Shown: positions 53,437 through 62,643, counted from the first letter of the stretch. The stretch is 64,000 bases of DNA from Niastella vici (GCF_002077945.1 NZ_LVYD01000070.1:1-64000); one strand, 5' to 3'. The notes: generated by a model not told the origin, from the letters alone. Numbers and translations are program-made.

Positions 53437-54783
53437 ATGGAACTAAACGCACTCACGGCTATTTCACCTGTTGACGGACGCTATCGCCATCAGGTTCAAC
53501 ATCTTGACGACTATTTTTCTGAATTTGCCTTAATCAAATACCGCGTACTGGTAGAAGTAGAGTATGTGCGGTTCCTGGCCGACAAAAAATTCTTCAGGTT
53601 AACTGCCCCGCAAAAAAAAGCGCTGCAGGAAATTTGCGAGAACTTTTCCCTTGATGACGCCAAAAAGATAAAAGACACCGAAAAGATCACCAACCACGAC
53701 GTAAAGGCCGTGGAATATTTTCTGAAAGAAAAACTGGCCGCGATGGATGCCGGCGACATCCGGGAATGGGTGCATTTTGGCCTCACCTCGCAGGACATTA
53801 ACAATACGGCCATTCCCCTTTCGTGGAAACATGCCATTGAAAATGAATACCTCCCTGCCCTGCTGAACTTCAACCGCCAGCTGTCAATACTGGCCACCGA
53901 CTGGAAGGAAATTCCCATGCTGGCCCATACCCACGGACAGCCCGCAAGCCCTACCCGGCTCGGTAAGGAGATCATGGTTTTTGTAGAACGCATCGGCAAC
54001 CAGGTTGAGCAGGTGATCAGTGTGCCGGTAACTGCCAAATTCGGCGGCGCCACCGGTAACTTCAATGCCCATTCTGTAGCATTTCCCGAAAAGGACTGGA
54101 TCCAGCTGGGCAATGATTTCGTGGAAGGCGTGTTGGGTTTACAACGCCAGCAATTCACCACCCAAATAGAACATTACGATAACCTGGCCGCGCATTTTGA
54201 TGCCATGAAACGCATCAATAACATCCTCATCGATCTCTGCCGCGACATCTGGACTTATATTTCCATGGAGTACTTCAAGCAGAAGACGGTGAAAGGCGAA
54301 ATAGGTTCCAGCGCCATGCCGCACAAGGTAAACCCCATCGATTTTGAAAATGCCGAAGGCAATCTCGGTATCGCCAATGCGCTGCTCGAACACCTGGCCG
54401 CCAAATTACCGGTGAGCCGCCTGCAACGCGACCTTACCGATTCAACCGTATTACGCAACATCGGCGTACCATTCGCACATATCATACTCGCGATAAAATC
54501 AATTGAAAAAGGACTGGGCAAACTGGTGCTGAACAACGGCGCCCTCAACAACGACCTGGAACATAACTGGGCTGTGGTTACCGAAGGCATTCAAACCATT
54601 TTGCGCCGTGAAAATTACCCGCAACCGTACGAGGCGCTGAAAGAGTTGACCCGTGGCAAGAATGGCATTAACCAGCAAACCATTCACCAGTTCATTGACG
54701 GCCTGAAAGTTTCATCGGCCATCAAGAAAGAGTTGAAGAAAATAACACCGCAGAATTATACAGGAGTGAATCCGGAGTTCTAA
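53437..54783 (+). CDS. purB: Adenylosuccinate lyase
   Basis: The 448-aa enzyme of the fumarase/aspartase superfamily acts twice in purine synthesis, splitting SAICAR and adenylosuccinate. Visible features are NALTAISPVDGRY (N-terminus), TNHDVKAVEYFL (about 88-99), FGLTSQDINNTA, AHTHGQPASPT (catalytic His) and the superfamily signature GSSAMPHKVNPIDFEN (about 289-304) with the flexible catalytic-serine loop. The length matches the E. coli-type enzyme (about 450 aa). The frame opens 16 codons earlier inside the intergenic promoter area; the ATG at 53437 is preferred. Starts divergent from mqnA; followed by a strong terminator. Confidence 0.96.
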   Translation: MELNALTAISPVDGRYRHQVQHLDDYFSEFALIKYRVLVEVEYVRFLADKKFFRLTAPQKKALQEICENFSLDDAKKIKDTEKITNHDVKAVEYFLKEKLAAMDAGDIREWVHFGLTSQDINNTAIPLSWKHAIENEYLPALLNFNRQLSILATDWKEIPMLAHTHGQPASPTRLGKEIMVFVERIGNQVEQVISVPVTAKFGGATGNFNAHSVAFPEKDWIQLGNDFVEGVLGLQRQQFTTQIEHYDNLAAHFDAMKRINNILIDLCRDIWTYISMEYFKQKTVKGEIGSSAMPHKVNPIDFENAEGNLGIANALLEHLAAKLPVSRLQRDLTDSTVLRNIGVPFAHIILAIKSIEKGLGKLVLNNGALNNDLEHNWAVVTEGIQTILRRENYPQPYEALKELTRGKNGINQQTIHQFIDGLKVSSAIKKELKKITPQNYTGVNPEF

Positions 54784-54804
54784 GTTAAATTCTGAAAGAA
54801 ATAG

Positions 54805-54835
54805 AAAAGCCTCCTGATAAAACCGGGAGGCTTTT
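54805..54835. terminator. Bidirectional terminator after purB
   Basis: AAAAGCCTCC and GGAGGCTTTT pair perfectly around an 11-nt loop, with A/T ends giving a U-tract in either direction. It lies between purB (+) and the methyltransferase gene (-). Confidence 0.85.
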
Positions 54836-54851
54836 AATTTTATTGACCAAC

Positions 54852-55700
54852 TTATACTTTTCTGATTACACAAGTACCTGATTTATCAGGAATAGGAATA
54901 ACAAACTCTGGTTTATCTTTAAAGAATGCATCAATGGCTACCTTTGCTCCTTTCCAGACCAAACTCGAATAATCGTGCATGATCAGGAAGCCACCTTTTT
55001 TCATCCTGGGATAGAAGTAGTTTAACGAATCGGCAATAGGCTTCTCCAGATCACAATCAATATGCACCAGGCTAAAAGAATCTAAATCGCCTACCTGCTT
55101 AAGACTTTCAGGGAAGTATCCCTTTACATAAACGATATTCTTATCGGTGCCTACATTCTTTTGAACATACTCAAGAGAAGTATCAGTGAATTGATGTTGA
55201 TTTATAACCGAATCAATACCCTGAATATCCTTTGCATCAAAGCCCTCGAACGTATCAAACAAATAGCAGTTGGAATTAACTGCAGGATGCCGGGCATACT
55301 TGGCCAACAGATAAGCCGAGTTCCCTTTGTACACGCCTATTTCGGCTACGTTGCCTGCTATATTTTCTTCGAGCAAAGAATCTATACAAAGATTCAGGAA
55401 ATAAAACCGGCCTATGTCCCCGATATTGTTATCATAGTTTCCTGCCATCCATTTTTCAAGATCTTTAAACTCCAGAAAATTGGTTTGTTGCTGGTACTCC
55501 CCAAATTTGTGGGAATATCTATCAGGGGTAAACGAGCTATAGTAATTTACCTGTTCTATTTTTTTATGCTGGTTGGCCGGGTATTCTTCTCTAAAAAGCT
55601 CTTTATAGAGCTCCATGGTAATTTTGTCGAATTTTTTATGGGATAGGTTCAATAAAGATCTTACGGATTTTACAGCCAGTCTCAGGATGCGTTTTTTCAT
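54852..55700 (-). CDS. TylF/MycF-family O-methyltransferase
   Basis: The 282-aa SAM-dependent enzyme is related to macrocin O-methyltransferases, which methylate hydroxyls of deoxysugars with Mg2+. Motif I reads AEIGVYKGNSAYLLAKYA (about 119-136), then CYLFDTFEGFDAKDIQ (about 145-160), VYVKGYFPESL, and the metal-site region FSLVHIDCDLEKPIADSL (about 209-226) and GGFLIMHDYSS (about 236-246), all typical of the family. It stands alone, so the substrate is unknown. A sugar of the envelope glycan is likely given the other glycan genes in the window. A promoter box lies about 38 nt before the start. Confidence 0.9.
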   Translation of the reverse strand: MKKRILRLAVKSVRSLLNLSHKKFDKITMELYKELFREEYPANQHKKIEQVNYYSSFTPDRYSHKFGEYQQQTNFLEFKDLEKWMAGNYDNNIGDIGRFYFLNLCIDSLLEENIAGNVAEIGVYKGNSAYLLAKYARHPAVNSNCYLFDTFEGFDAKDIQGIDSVINQHQFTDTSLEYVQKNVGTDKNIVYVKGYFPESLKQVGDLDSFSLVHIDCDLEKPIADSLNYFYPRMKKGGFLIMHDYSSLVWKGAKVAIDAFFKDKPEFVIPIPDKSGTCVIRKV

Positions 55701-55737
55701 TTTAGTTTTTTCTTTTATAGCGGCTTTAGAACAGTTG

Positions 55738-55745
55738 CAAATGTA
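55738..55745 (-). promoter_or_regulatory. -7 box of the TylF-like gene
   Basis: TACATTTG on the minus strand, with predicted initiation near 55731 and a leader of about 31 nt. No convincing -33 element was seen. Confidence 0.5.
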
Positions 55746-55749
55746 GAGA

Positions 55750-56772
55750 TTAGATTCGTTTTTCCCACCAGATCATCTCGCCGTGTTGGGCGCTCCTGGT
55801 GAACCCGTTCTTCTCCACCACCCTTATTGAAGCTTTATTTAAAGCATGCGTTTCGGCCAGCACAGTATTAATAGCTGAGCGGCCGGCAGCCCATTGTAAC
55901 AGGCCCTTCACCGCTTCGGTCATATAGCCCTTGTTCTGCTGGGCCGGCATGGTGCCATAACCAATCTCTACGCGCCCATCCTCACCCGGCGGGCCTTTAA
56001 AGCCCAGCTCCGCCACGATCAGCCTGCTTTGTTTATCAACCACCAGCCAGAAGGTGTAAAATAAATAATCATTGCCGGTAGCTTTTTCCATATTGGGCAG
56101 GGTAAACTTAGCCACCATATCTTTCACCTGCGGGGCAATGGTGCGGCCAAAGGGCGTAAGGCCCAGGGCATTTTCCAACCCGTCGTTTGCCTTCAGGTAT
56201 AAATGTAATTGACTGGCTGTAAGCGGAAATAAATGAAGCCGTTCGGTTTCTATACAATTGGGATTGCGGCTGGTAAAATAACAGAGGGGTTTATTGCCTT
56301 CTTTAATATCGGGCTGTTGTTGAAACCCGCAGCGAAGCAATACTTTCTGCGAGGCAATGTTGGCCGGCTCGGTGATGGCCACTATTAATGGCAGCTTCAT
56401 TACATCAAACGCATATTGCTTACCGGCCAGTGTTGATTCGGTGGCATACCCCTTCCCCCAATAATCTTTCAACAAGGCGTATCCCAACTGTATTTCACTA
56501 TGGCGGCGGCTGTCGGTCGTTTCAACCGGAATAATGGCAAAAGAGCCAACAAAGGCGTTGGAGCCTTTTTCTTCCATGGCCCAGCGGCCCATCAGGGGTT
56601 GGTGCTGGTACAGGGCCAGGTTCCGCTTTAAAAAAATGGAACATTCCTGGCGGTCCTTGGGCTCACGGATGTACCGCATTACCTCGGGATCACCGTTCAA
56701 CAGGAAGAAATTTTCTTCATCGTCTGCAGTGTAGCGACGGACAATTAACCGGTCAGTTTCAAATATCACCAT
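55750..56772 (-). CDS. Fused double GNAT acetyltransferase
   Basis: The 340-aa protein is built of two consecutive RimJ/RimL-type GNAT domains. Domain 1 is at about 1-165 (begins FETDRLIVRRYTADD; acetyl-CoA loop LLKDYWGKGYATES; ending NIASQKVLLRCGF). Domain 2 is at about 174-340 (begins IETERLHLFPLTA; loop MPAQQNKGYMTEAV; ending NKASIRVVEKNGF). Both loops keep the Q/R-x-x-G-x-A/G-like pattern (W-G-K-G-Y-A and Q-N-K-G-Y-M), so both may bind acetyl-CoA. Most relatives have one domain of about 170 aa. It may act on ribosomal-protein N-termini or small molecules; not determinable. It lies 43 bp downstream of prfC on the same strand. Confidence 0.88.
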   Translation of the reverse strand: MVIFETDRLIVRRYTADDEENFFLLNGDPEVMRYIREPKDRQECSIFLKRNLALYQHQPLMGRWAMEEKGSNAFVGSFAIIPVETTDSRRHSEIQLGYALLKDYWGKGYATESTLAGKQYAFDVMKLPLIVAITEPANIASQKVLLRCGFQQQPDIKEGNKPLCYFTSRNPNCIETERLHLFPLTASQLHLYLKANDGLENALGLTPFGRTIAPQVKDMVAKFTLPNMEKATGNDYLFYTFWLVVDKQSRLIVAELGFKGPPGEDGRVEIGYGTMPAQQNKGYMTEAVKGLLQWAAGRSAINTVLAETHALNKASIRVVEKNGFTRSAQHGEMIWWEKRI

Positions 56773-56773
56773 A

Positions 56774-56795
56774 GATTAGCGCAACTTAGCTAATC
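56774..56795. terminator. Short hairpin after prfC
   Basis: GATTAGC and GCTAATC pair perfectly around an 8-nt loop in the 43-bp gap between prfC and the double-GNAT gene. There is no U-tract, so termination is doubtful; mRNA processing or stabilisation is possible. Confidence 0.35.
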
Positions 56796-56815
56796 AGCAA
56801 ATTAACATATTCCGC

Positions 56816-58411
56816 CTACACTGCCTCTTTATGGATCTCACTGGTAAAATGAAACTCAATATCGGGGTTATTGCTTCTTTCGGTATTCAGGAACCATTCG
56901 CTTTGGGCCAGGTACACCAGGTGGCCGTCTTTATCGGTTGCGATGTTATTACTTTTGAAACGGGTGAAATCGTCGAGCTTTTTGGGGTCGGCGCTGGTGA
57001 TCCAGCAGGCTTTGTAATAAGGCATGGCCCTGAATTCGCAGCTGGCGCCATACTCCTGCAACAAACGATATTGTATCACTTCAAACTGCAGGTCGCCCAC
57101 ACAGCCAATGATCTTTTTATTACCCCCAAACTGGGTGAACAGCTGGGCCACACCCTCATCGGTAAGCTGTAAAAGCCCCTTTTCCAATTGCTTGGTTTTC
57201 ATCGGGTCTTTATTGATCACCTCTTTAAATATTTCAGGGGAGAAAGAGGGTATGCCGGTAAAGAAAAAATTTTCGCCTTCGGTGAGCGTATCGCCGATCT
57301 TGAAGTTGCCGGTATCGAACAAACCCACCACATCGCCGGGGAATGCTTCTTCAATTACATCCTTGTCGCGGGCCATGAAGGTATAGGGGTTGCTGAAACG
57401 AACGTCTTTATCGAGCCGTACGTGATGGAAATATTTGTTGCGCTCAAACTTGCCGCTGCACACCCGTAAAAAGGCGATGCGGTCGCGGTGTTTGGGATCG
57501 AGGTTGGCGTGTATCTTGAAAATAAAGCCGCTGAACTTGTCGTCGGTAGGCGGAATATCGCGCACCGAGGTGGGGCGCGGCCGCGGAACGGGGGCAATGC
57601 GGATAAAGGTATCCAGCATTTCTTTTACCCCGAAGTTGTTGATGGCGCTGCCAAAGAATACCGGCGCCACTTTGCCGCTCAGGTAATCGGGTACGGGCAA
57701 TTCGCCATATACGCCTTCCAACAACTCGGCATCTTCCCGTAAAATGGCAGCGTCCTTCTCGCCGATCTTTTCATCGAGCACGGGCAAACTGAGGTCACTG
57801 ATACTTACAGTATCCTCATCGGTAGCCTTTGTATTGGCGGTGAAAAGCAGCAGGTTCTTATCGTGCAGGTTGTACACCCCTTTAAAGTCCTTTCCGCTGT
57901 TGATGGGCCAGGTCATGGGGTGCAGCGAAATATTCAGTTCTTTTTCTATTTCTTCCAGCAGGTCGAACCGGTTCTTACCATCACGGTCCATTTTATTGAT
58001 GAACACGATCACCGGGGTATCGCGCATGCGGCAAACCTCCATCAGGCGGCGGGTTTGTTCCTCAACCCCGTTCACGCTGTCAACCACCAGAATAACGCTG
58101 TCAACCGCCGTAAGGGTGCGGTAGGTATCTTCTGCAAAATCCTTGTGACCGGGGGTATCGAGCAGGTTAATGAGGGTATTTTTATATTCGAAGCTCATCA
58201 CCGACGTAGCCACCGAGATACCACGCTGGCGTTCTATTTCCATAAAGTCACTGGTAGCGTGTTTCTTGATCTTGTTGCTTTTCACTGCCCCGGCCGTTTG
58301 AATGGCGCCGCCGAACAGCAGGAACTTTTCGGTAAGGGTGGTTTTACCGGCGTCAGGGTGCGAAATAATAGCAAAAGTGCGTCGTTTATGAATTTCGTTA
58401 TTGTATTTCAT
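56816..58411 (-). CDS. prfC: Peptide chain release factor 3
   Basis: The 531-aa translational GTPase removes RF1/RF2 from the ribosome after termination. The G-domain motifs are complete: [13 protein letters not shown] (G1, about 17-29), QRGISVATS (switch I), DTPGHKDF (G3, about 87-94), NKMDRDGK (G4, about 141-148). RF3-specific parts follow: domain II with [19 protein letters not shown], and [18 protein letters not shown]. Length is normal (E. coli 529 aa). The -7 box at 58459-58466 predicts a leader of about 41 nt. Confidence 0.97.
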   Translation of the reverse strand: MKYNNEIHKRRTFAIISHPDAGKTTLTEKFLLFGGAIQTAGAVKSNKIKKHATSDFMEIERQRGISVATSVMSFEYKNTLINLLDTPGHKDFAEDTYRTLTAVDSVILVVDSVNGVEEQTRRLMEVCRMRDTPVIVFINKMDRDGKNRFDLLEEIEKELNISLHPMTWPINSGKDFKGVYNLHDKNLLLFTANTKATDEDTVSISDLSLPVLDEKIGEKDAAILREDAELLEGVYGELPVPDYLSGKVAPVFFGSAINNFGVKEMLDTFIRIAPVPRPRPTSVRDIPPTDDKFSGFIFKIHANLDPKHRDRIAFLRVCSGKFERNKYFHHVRLDKDVRFSNPYTFMARDKDVIEEAFPGDVVGLFDTGNFKIGDTLTEGENFFFTGIPSFSPEIFKEVINKDPMKTKQLEKGLLQLTDEGVAQLFTQFGGNKKIIGCVGDLQFEVIQYRLLQEYGASCEFRAMPYYKACWITSADPKKLDDFTRFKSNNIATDKDGHLVYLAQSEWFLNTERSNNPDIEFHFTSEIHKEAV

Positions 58412-58458
58412 TGTGTTATGAACCGTTCAGCTGTATTACCAACAGTTGAAAAGTGCCG

Positions 58459-58466
58459 CAAAGTTA
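58459..58466 (-). promoter_or_regulatory. prfC -7 box
   Basis: TAACTTTG followed by CGGC on the minus strand. Predicted initiation near 58452, about 41 nt before the prfC ATG. The -33 region is poorly conserved. Confidence 0.5.
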
Positions 58467-58537
58467 AGGTTTGGCAGGCGATTAGGGAAGCAAACAGGGG
58501 CGATTTTAGCAAAACGGAGAATGATGATATTTCAACA

Positions 58538-59407
58538 TTAGTATACACTCACCGTCCACGTCCGCGTAAACGTCTCATTCGAAGTAAGCTTATTGATCCC
58601 TTCCTTATCTTCCAGTTGCTGATTGGTAGTTACGCTGTCGGCAATACCGCACCAGGGTTCTATACATACAAAATCGGCGTTTTTGGCGGCCCAAAGACCA
58701 AGAAATGGAAAACCCGGAAAATCGAACCGGAAGCCATGGGTTGTTTTATCGGACCCCAGCGTTACAATGGAAGAACTTATGCCCTTCAACACCAGCGCAT
58801 CCTGCTGAAACAGGTCTTTCGACAGGTTCAACCGGTTGGTGTTTTCCAGTAATGGCAGCGGGGCTATTTCAATCAATCCATCCGGTGAAATGGGCCAGCG
58901 GGGCGCGGTTTCTGTGTGGTTGAACTGTAAATAGTAATCGGTATATGCAGTGCCCGGCACCAATGGTATTTTAAAGGCGGGGTGCGCGCCCACAGAAAAA
59001 TACATTTCTTCTTTCCCGGCATTCACTACTTCATAAGTCACCGCCAGCGAATTTTCAAACAAGGTATACCTGATGCGAAACTCAAATATAAAAGGATACA
59101 CAGTTGCGGTTTCGGCATCGTTGCGAAGCAAAAAAGTAATGGTGTCCCCATTGTGTTCCTCTACCGCAAATTGTTTATCGCGCGCAAACCCATGCCGGGG
59201 CAGCTGGTACGGTTTTCCTTTATGGAGGTAGGTATTATTTTTTAACGTGCCTACAATAGGAAACAAGATGGGCGAATGTTTGCCCCAAAAGGCCGGGTCG
59301 CCCGCCCACATATAATCTAATTGATTTTCCTTATGCACCAGTTGTGTAAGCTCCGCGCCTTTGGCATTGATAACGGCTTTGATCTGTTGATTTTCGATGA
59401 TAAACAT
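58538..59407 (-). CDS. Aldose 1-epimerase family protein (LacX-like)
   Basis: The 289-aa member of the galactose-mutarotase superfamily belongs to the LacX/YeaD-like branch. It probably interconverts alpha and beta anomers of a hexose or sugar phosphate. Family features are AVINAKGAELTQLVHK (about 11-26), YMWAGDPAFWGKHSPILFP (about 32-50), LPRHGFARDK (about 69-78, His/Arg of the active site), FSVGAHPAFKIP (about 136-147, second His) and FVCIEPWCGIADS (about 245-257, catalytic Glu). All expected catalytic residues are present. A TATCTTTC box lies 4 nt before the ATG. The stop is 126 bp from the prfC start on the same strand. Confidence 0.9.
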   Translation of the reverse strand: MFIIENQQIKAVINAKGAELTQLVHKENQLDYMWAGDPAFWGKHSPILFPIVGTLKNNTYLHKGKPYQLPRHGFARDKQFAVEEHNGDTITFLLRNDAETATVYPFIFEFRIRYTLFENSLAVTYEVVNAGKEEMYFSVGAHPAFKIPLVPGTAYTDYYLQFNHTETAPRWPISPDGLIEIAPLPLLENTNRLNLSKDLFQQDALVLKGISSSIVTLGSDKTTHGFRFDFPGFPFLGLWAAKNADFVCIEPWCGIADSVTTNQQLEDKEGINKLTSNETFTRTWTVSVY

Positions 59408-59411
59408 GCCC

Positions 59412-59419
59412 GAAAGATA
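59412..59419 (-). promoter_or_regulatory. -7-like box 4 nt before the aldose epimerase
   Basis: TATCTTTC, then GGGC, then the ATG at 59407. It matches TAnnTTTG except for the last base. It suggests a leaderless transcript. Confidence 0.4.
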
Positions 59420-59466
59420 GGCAACAAGTTGGTATCTTAGGCCAGGAAATTAAAACCGGAACCAAC

Positions 59467-60099
59467 ATGGATACGCTGGAAATAATTATTAAACTGCTGA
59501 TCGCCGTGCTCATCGGCGGCATCATTGGCGCCGAAAGGGAATACCATAATAAATCGGCCGGCCTGCGCACGTTGATGCTTATCTGTCTCGGTTCGGCCCT
59601 GTTCACGATGTTCTCGATGGAAATTGGTTCGCGCACTTCACCCGACCGTATCGCCAGCAATATTGTAACGGGTATCGGTTTTGTAGGCGGGGGCGTAATT
59701 TTTATGGGTGGAACCGGCATATACGGCGTTACCACTGCGGCCACTATTTGGGTCACTGCCGCCCTGGGTATGGGTGTGGGCGCCGGCCATCAGTACATTG
59801 CGCTGGGTGGCTGCATCGTATTGGTGGGCGTACTGAACGCATTTACGGCTATTGAAGACTGGATTGACAAGATCAACCGCCTGCACACGTACAAGATCAC
59901 CTGCCCCTACCACGACCAGGTGTTTGAGAAATATGAAACCCTCATGAAACAATACCATCTTTCTTTCAGAAAAAGTAAGCAAACCCGCAATCATACTACC
60001 TTTTCCGCCACCTGGGATGCCGAAGGCTCCATGAAGAACCACAACGCGTTCATCCGTCATATGTTGAACGAGCAGGAGGTGGAGCGGTTTGAATACTGA
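59467..60099 (+). CDS. MgtC/SapB-family membrane protein
   Basis: The 210-aa inner-membrane protein has four or five helices in its first 140 residues and a small soluble C-terminal domain (about 145-210) that looks ACT-like. The MgtC signature is visible: GGIIGAEREYHNKSAGLRT (about 16-34), then VTGIGFVGGGVIF (about 69-81) and GVTTAATIWVTAALGMGVGAG (split at about 88-108). The family is linked to Mg2+ homeostasis and to regulation of other membrane proteins; the role here is not shown. Divergent from the aldose epimerase, with 59 bp between starts. The upstream ABC-type permease gene follows 119 bp later on the same strand. Confidence 0.92.
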   Translation: MDTLEIIIKLLIAVLIGGIIGAEREYHNKSAGLRTLMLICLGSALFTMFSMEIGSRTSPDRIASNIVTGIGFVGGGVIFMGGTGIYGVTTAATIWVTAALGMGVGAGHQYIALGGCIVLVGVLNAFTAIEDWIDKINRLHTYKITCPYHDQVFEKYETLMKQYHLSFRKSKQTRNHTTFSATWDAEGSMKNHNAFIRHMLNEQEVERFEY

Positions 60100-60206
60100 A
60101 CGGGCTATTTAGTATATTCAATTATCCTTTTCACGATCATTACCCCATCCTTCAGCTTAGGCAACCTTTTAACACGGAAGCTATTTCACAATCAGGTGAA
60201 TCATGT

Positions 60207-60214
60207 TACATTTA
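60207..60214 (+). promoter_or_regulatory. -7-like box 4 nt before the permease gene
   Basis: TACATTTA, then CGCT, then the ATG at 60219. One mismatch to TAnnTTTG at the last base; the spacing suggests a leaderless mRNA. Confidence 0.4.
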
Positions 60215-60218
60215 CGCT

Positions 60219-61469
60219 ATGCGTCGCGTACTCGAAATACTGGGCAGTAGCCTCAACCTCACCTGGCAGGAATTTAAATCGCACAAGATCCGCACCATGC
60301 TGTCGCTGACAGGCGTGGCCTTTGGCATCTTTTGTATCATCAGCGTGCTGGCCACGGTCGACAGCCTCGAGTACCAGGTACAAAAAGACATCAAGGCCCT
60401 GGGCTCAAATACCGTGTACATCGACAAATGGGTGTATGCCGGTGGTCCCGATTACCCCTGGTGGCGCTATGTAAAACGCCCGTCGCCCTCCCATGAAGAA
60501 ATGCTGCTGCTTAAACAAAAAGTACCAGCCGCCGCCAATGTGGCCTTCAATATCAATACCAACAGTTATGTGGGGTACGAAGATGATGTCATCAACAGCG
60601 TGAACTATTACGGCATTACCGATGAATTCGTGAATATACAACCGGTAGAAATTGAGCAGGGCCGTTACCTGCAACCTGCCGATTACGATTTTGCCGCCAA
60701 TGTGATCGTGATGGGCAATACCATTGCCGAAACCCTGTTTGGCAAAGCCGAAAAAGCGGTGGGGCAAACAGTCATCCTGAAATCGGGCAAACGCGCCCAG
60801 GTGGTTGGCCTCATCAAAAAGCAGGGTAAAAGTTTTGTGGGTGGGTGGGAATACGATAACAGCATTCTGATGCCCCTGGGTTTTATGAAAGAAATGGTGC
60901 GCGAAAAGAACAGCAATCCCATCATTATGGTGCAGGGCCGCGAAAATGTGCCCATGGCGCAATTGCGCGATGAGCTGGCCGGCGCCATGCGGTCGATCCG
61001 CAAACTGAAACCCACTGAAGAAGATGATTTTGCCCTCAATGATATTGACGCCTTCAGCAGTTTTGCCAGCAATATTTTCAGTGGCATCAACAAAGGCGGC
61101 TGGGCCATCGCCACCCTTTCGCTGGTGGTAGGCATGTTTGGCGTGGCCAATATCATGTTTGTGACCGTGCGCGAACGCACCTCGCAGATCGGACTGAAAA
61201 AAGCCATTGGCGCCAAACGGTCAATGATCCTCACCGAATTCCTGCTCGAAAGCGCCTTCCTTTGCATCATGGGTGGGTTGTTCGGGCTTTCCATTGTATT
61301 TATTCTCACTCTGGCCTCCAAGGCCATCTTTGGCTTTACCGTGTTTATAGCGCCCAACATCCTGGTGCTGGCCATTTCCATTTGTATCGTTGTAGGCGTA
61401 ATGGCGGGCATTATTCCGGCATCAATAGCAGCGAAGATGGACCCGGTGGTTGCTATAAGGTCCAAATAA
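60219..61469 (+). CDS. MacB/FtsX-type ABC transporter permease
   Basis: The 416-aa membrane component of a type VII (MacB-like) ABC system has an N-terminal helix after a short basic segment (HKIRTMLSLTGVAFGIFCI; about 22-40), a large periplasmic MacB-PCD-like domain (about 45-285; YYGITDEFVNIQPVEIEQGR, VIVMGNTIAETLFG) and three C-terminal helices of the FtsX fold (about 290-410), with the coupling segment ERTSQIGLKKAIGAKR (about 317-332). No ATPase or membrane-fusion gene is adjacent, so its partners must lie elsewhere. Such permeases act in mechanotransmission, e.g. drug or lipoprotein export. Downstream, a 129-bp A/T-rich spacer precedes tsaD. Confidence 0.9.
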   Translation: MRRVLEILGSSLNLTWQEFKSHKIRTMLSLTGVAFGIFCIISVLATVDSLEYQVQKDIKALGSNTVYIDKWVYAGGPDYPWWRYVKRPSPSHEEMLLLKQKVPAAANVAFNINTNSYVGYEDDVINSVNYYGITDEFVNIQPVEIEQGRYLQPADYDFAANVIVMGNTIAETLFGKAEKAVGQTVILKSGKRAQVVGLIKKQGKSFVGGWEYDNSILMPLGFMKEMVREKNSNPIIMVQGRENVPMAQLRDELAGAMRSIRKLKPTEEDDFALNDIDAFSSFASNIFSGINKGGWAIATLSLVVGMFGVANIMFVTVRERTSQIGLKKAIGAKRSMILTEFLLESAFLCIMGGLFGLSIVFILTLASKAIFGFTVFIAPNILVLAISICIVVGVMAGIIPASIAAKMDPVVAIRSK

Positions 61470-61586
61470 ATTCGATAATGATAATGGAATACAACCTTCC
61501 CGAATGCTTACGCATGAACTTCGATTTTATTGGGACTGCCCGAAATTGAAGCATTATCAAATTAGCTAATTATCACATTATCATAT

Positions 61587-61594
61587 TAGCTTTG
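61587..61594 (+). promoter_or_regulatory. -7 box 4 nt before tsaD
   Basis: TAGCTTTG, then CGGC, then the GTG at 61599. The preceding spacer reiterates ATTATCA and TTAGC words. Predicted initiation is at or next to the start codon. Confidence 0.5.
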
Positions 61595-61598
61595 CGGC

Positions 61599-62636
61599 GT
61601 GAGTATTACAATTCTAGCAATCGAATCATCATGTGACGAAACGTCGGCCGCCATTATTCGCGACGGCGAAATCCTTTCCAATTTTATTGCCAATCAAACC
61701 ATTCATGAACAATATGGCGGTGTGGTGCCCGAGCTGGCTTCCCGCGCCCATATGCAAAATATTGTGCCGGTAGTAAACGCTGCTTTACAAAAGGCCGCTT
61801 CGCAGGCTGGTGAGAACGGTAATGATACGGCAGCCTTCCTGCAATCTGTAAACGCCATTGCCTTTACACAGGCGCCCGGGCTCATTGGGTCCTTACTGGT
61901 AGGCGCCCAGTTTGCCAAATCGCTGGCCCTGGCGCTCAATGTGCCGCTCATTGCCGTACACCATATGCAGGCACATGTGCTGGCCAACCTCATCGAAGAC
62001 CCCAAACCCGTGTTTCCCTTTCTCTGCCTCACCGTAAGCGGTGGCCATACCCAGATCGTACTCTGCGAATCGCCGCTTTCGCTCAAAGTGATCGGCGAAA
62101 CCATGGACGATGCCGCCGGCGAAGCTTTTGATAAATCGGCCAAATTGTTAGGACTGCCCTACCCCGGTGGCCCGCTCATTGATAAATATGCAAAGGAAGG
62201 GAACCCTAAACGGTTCAAATTTCCCGAACCGCAAATACCGGGACTGGGTTTCAGCTTCAGCGGGCTCAAAACCGCCATCCTGTATTTTTTGCAGGAGAAC
62301 ACCGCAGCCAATCCCCGTTTTGTGGAAGAGAACCTGGCCGATATCTGCGCCTCCATTCAGCACCGCATCGTTTCTATTTTGCTGAACAAGTTAAAGGCCG
62401 CGGCCCTCACCACCGGTATCGATCAGCTTTGTATTGCCGGGGGCGTATCGGCCAACAGCGGGTTGCGCAAAGCGTTTACCGAACTGGGTGAGCAAAATAA
62501 CTGGAAGACTTTTATTCCTGCCTTTCAATACTGTACCGATAATGCCGCCATGATCGCCATGACGGCGTACTATAAGTATCTTAATGAAGAATTTGTGGAT
62601 TTAGGAGCCAGTCCTACCGCCAGGGCAGAATTCTGA
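61599..62636 (+). CDS. tsaD: tRNA threonylcarbamoyladenosine synthase subunit TsaD
   Basis: The 345-aa ASKHA-fold enzyme transfers the threonylcarbamoyl group to A37 of ANN-decoding tRNAs, together with TsaB and TsaE. Clear features are ILAIESSCDETSAAII (about 4-19), GGVVPELASRAH (about 41-52), the metal-binding HHMQAH (about 118-123), LTVSGGHTQIV, DDAAGEAFDKSAKLLGL (about 169-185), and the C-terminal GGVSANSGLR and DNAAMIA. A GTG start at 61599 puts the conserved ILAIESS at the expected distance from the N-terminus, and no ATG competes. The -7 box 4 nt upstream suggests a leaderless mRNA. Confidence 0.96.
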   Translation: MSITILAIESSCDETSAAIIRDGEILSNFIANQTIHEQYGGVVPELASRAHMQNIVPVVNAALQKAASQAGENGNDTAAFLQSVNAIAFTQAPGLIGSLLVGAQFAKSLALALNVPLIAVHHMQAHVLANLIEDPKPVFPFLCLTVSGGHTQIVLCESPLSLKVIGETMDDAAGEAFDKSAKLLGLPYPGGPLIDKYAKEGNPKRFKFPEPQIPGLGFSFSGLKTAILYFLQENTAANPRFVEENLADICASIQHRIVSILLNKLKAAALTTGIDQLCIAGGVSANSGLRKAFTELGEQNNWKTFIPAFQYCTDNAAMIAMTAYYKYLNEEFVDLGASPTARAEF

Positions 62637-62643
62637 GTTTATT

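Noticed and set aside
61482-61549. 23-codon ORF (starting MIMEYNLPE) before tsaD
   Set aside because: Too short and without any feature; it lies in a word-repeat spacer and has no paralogue in the window.
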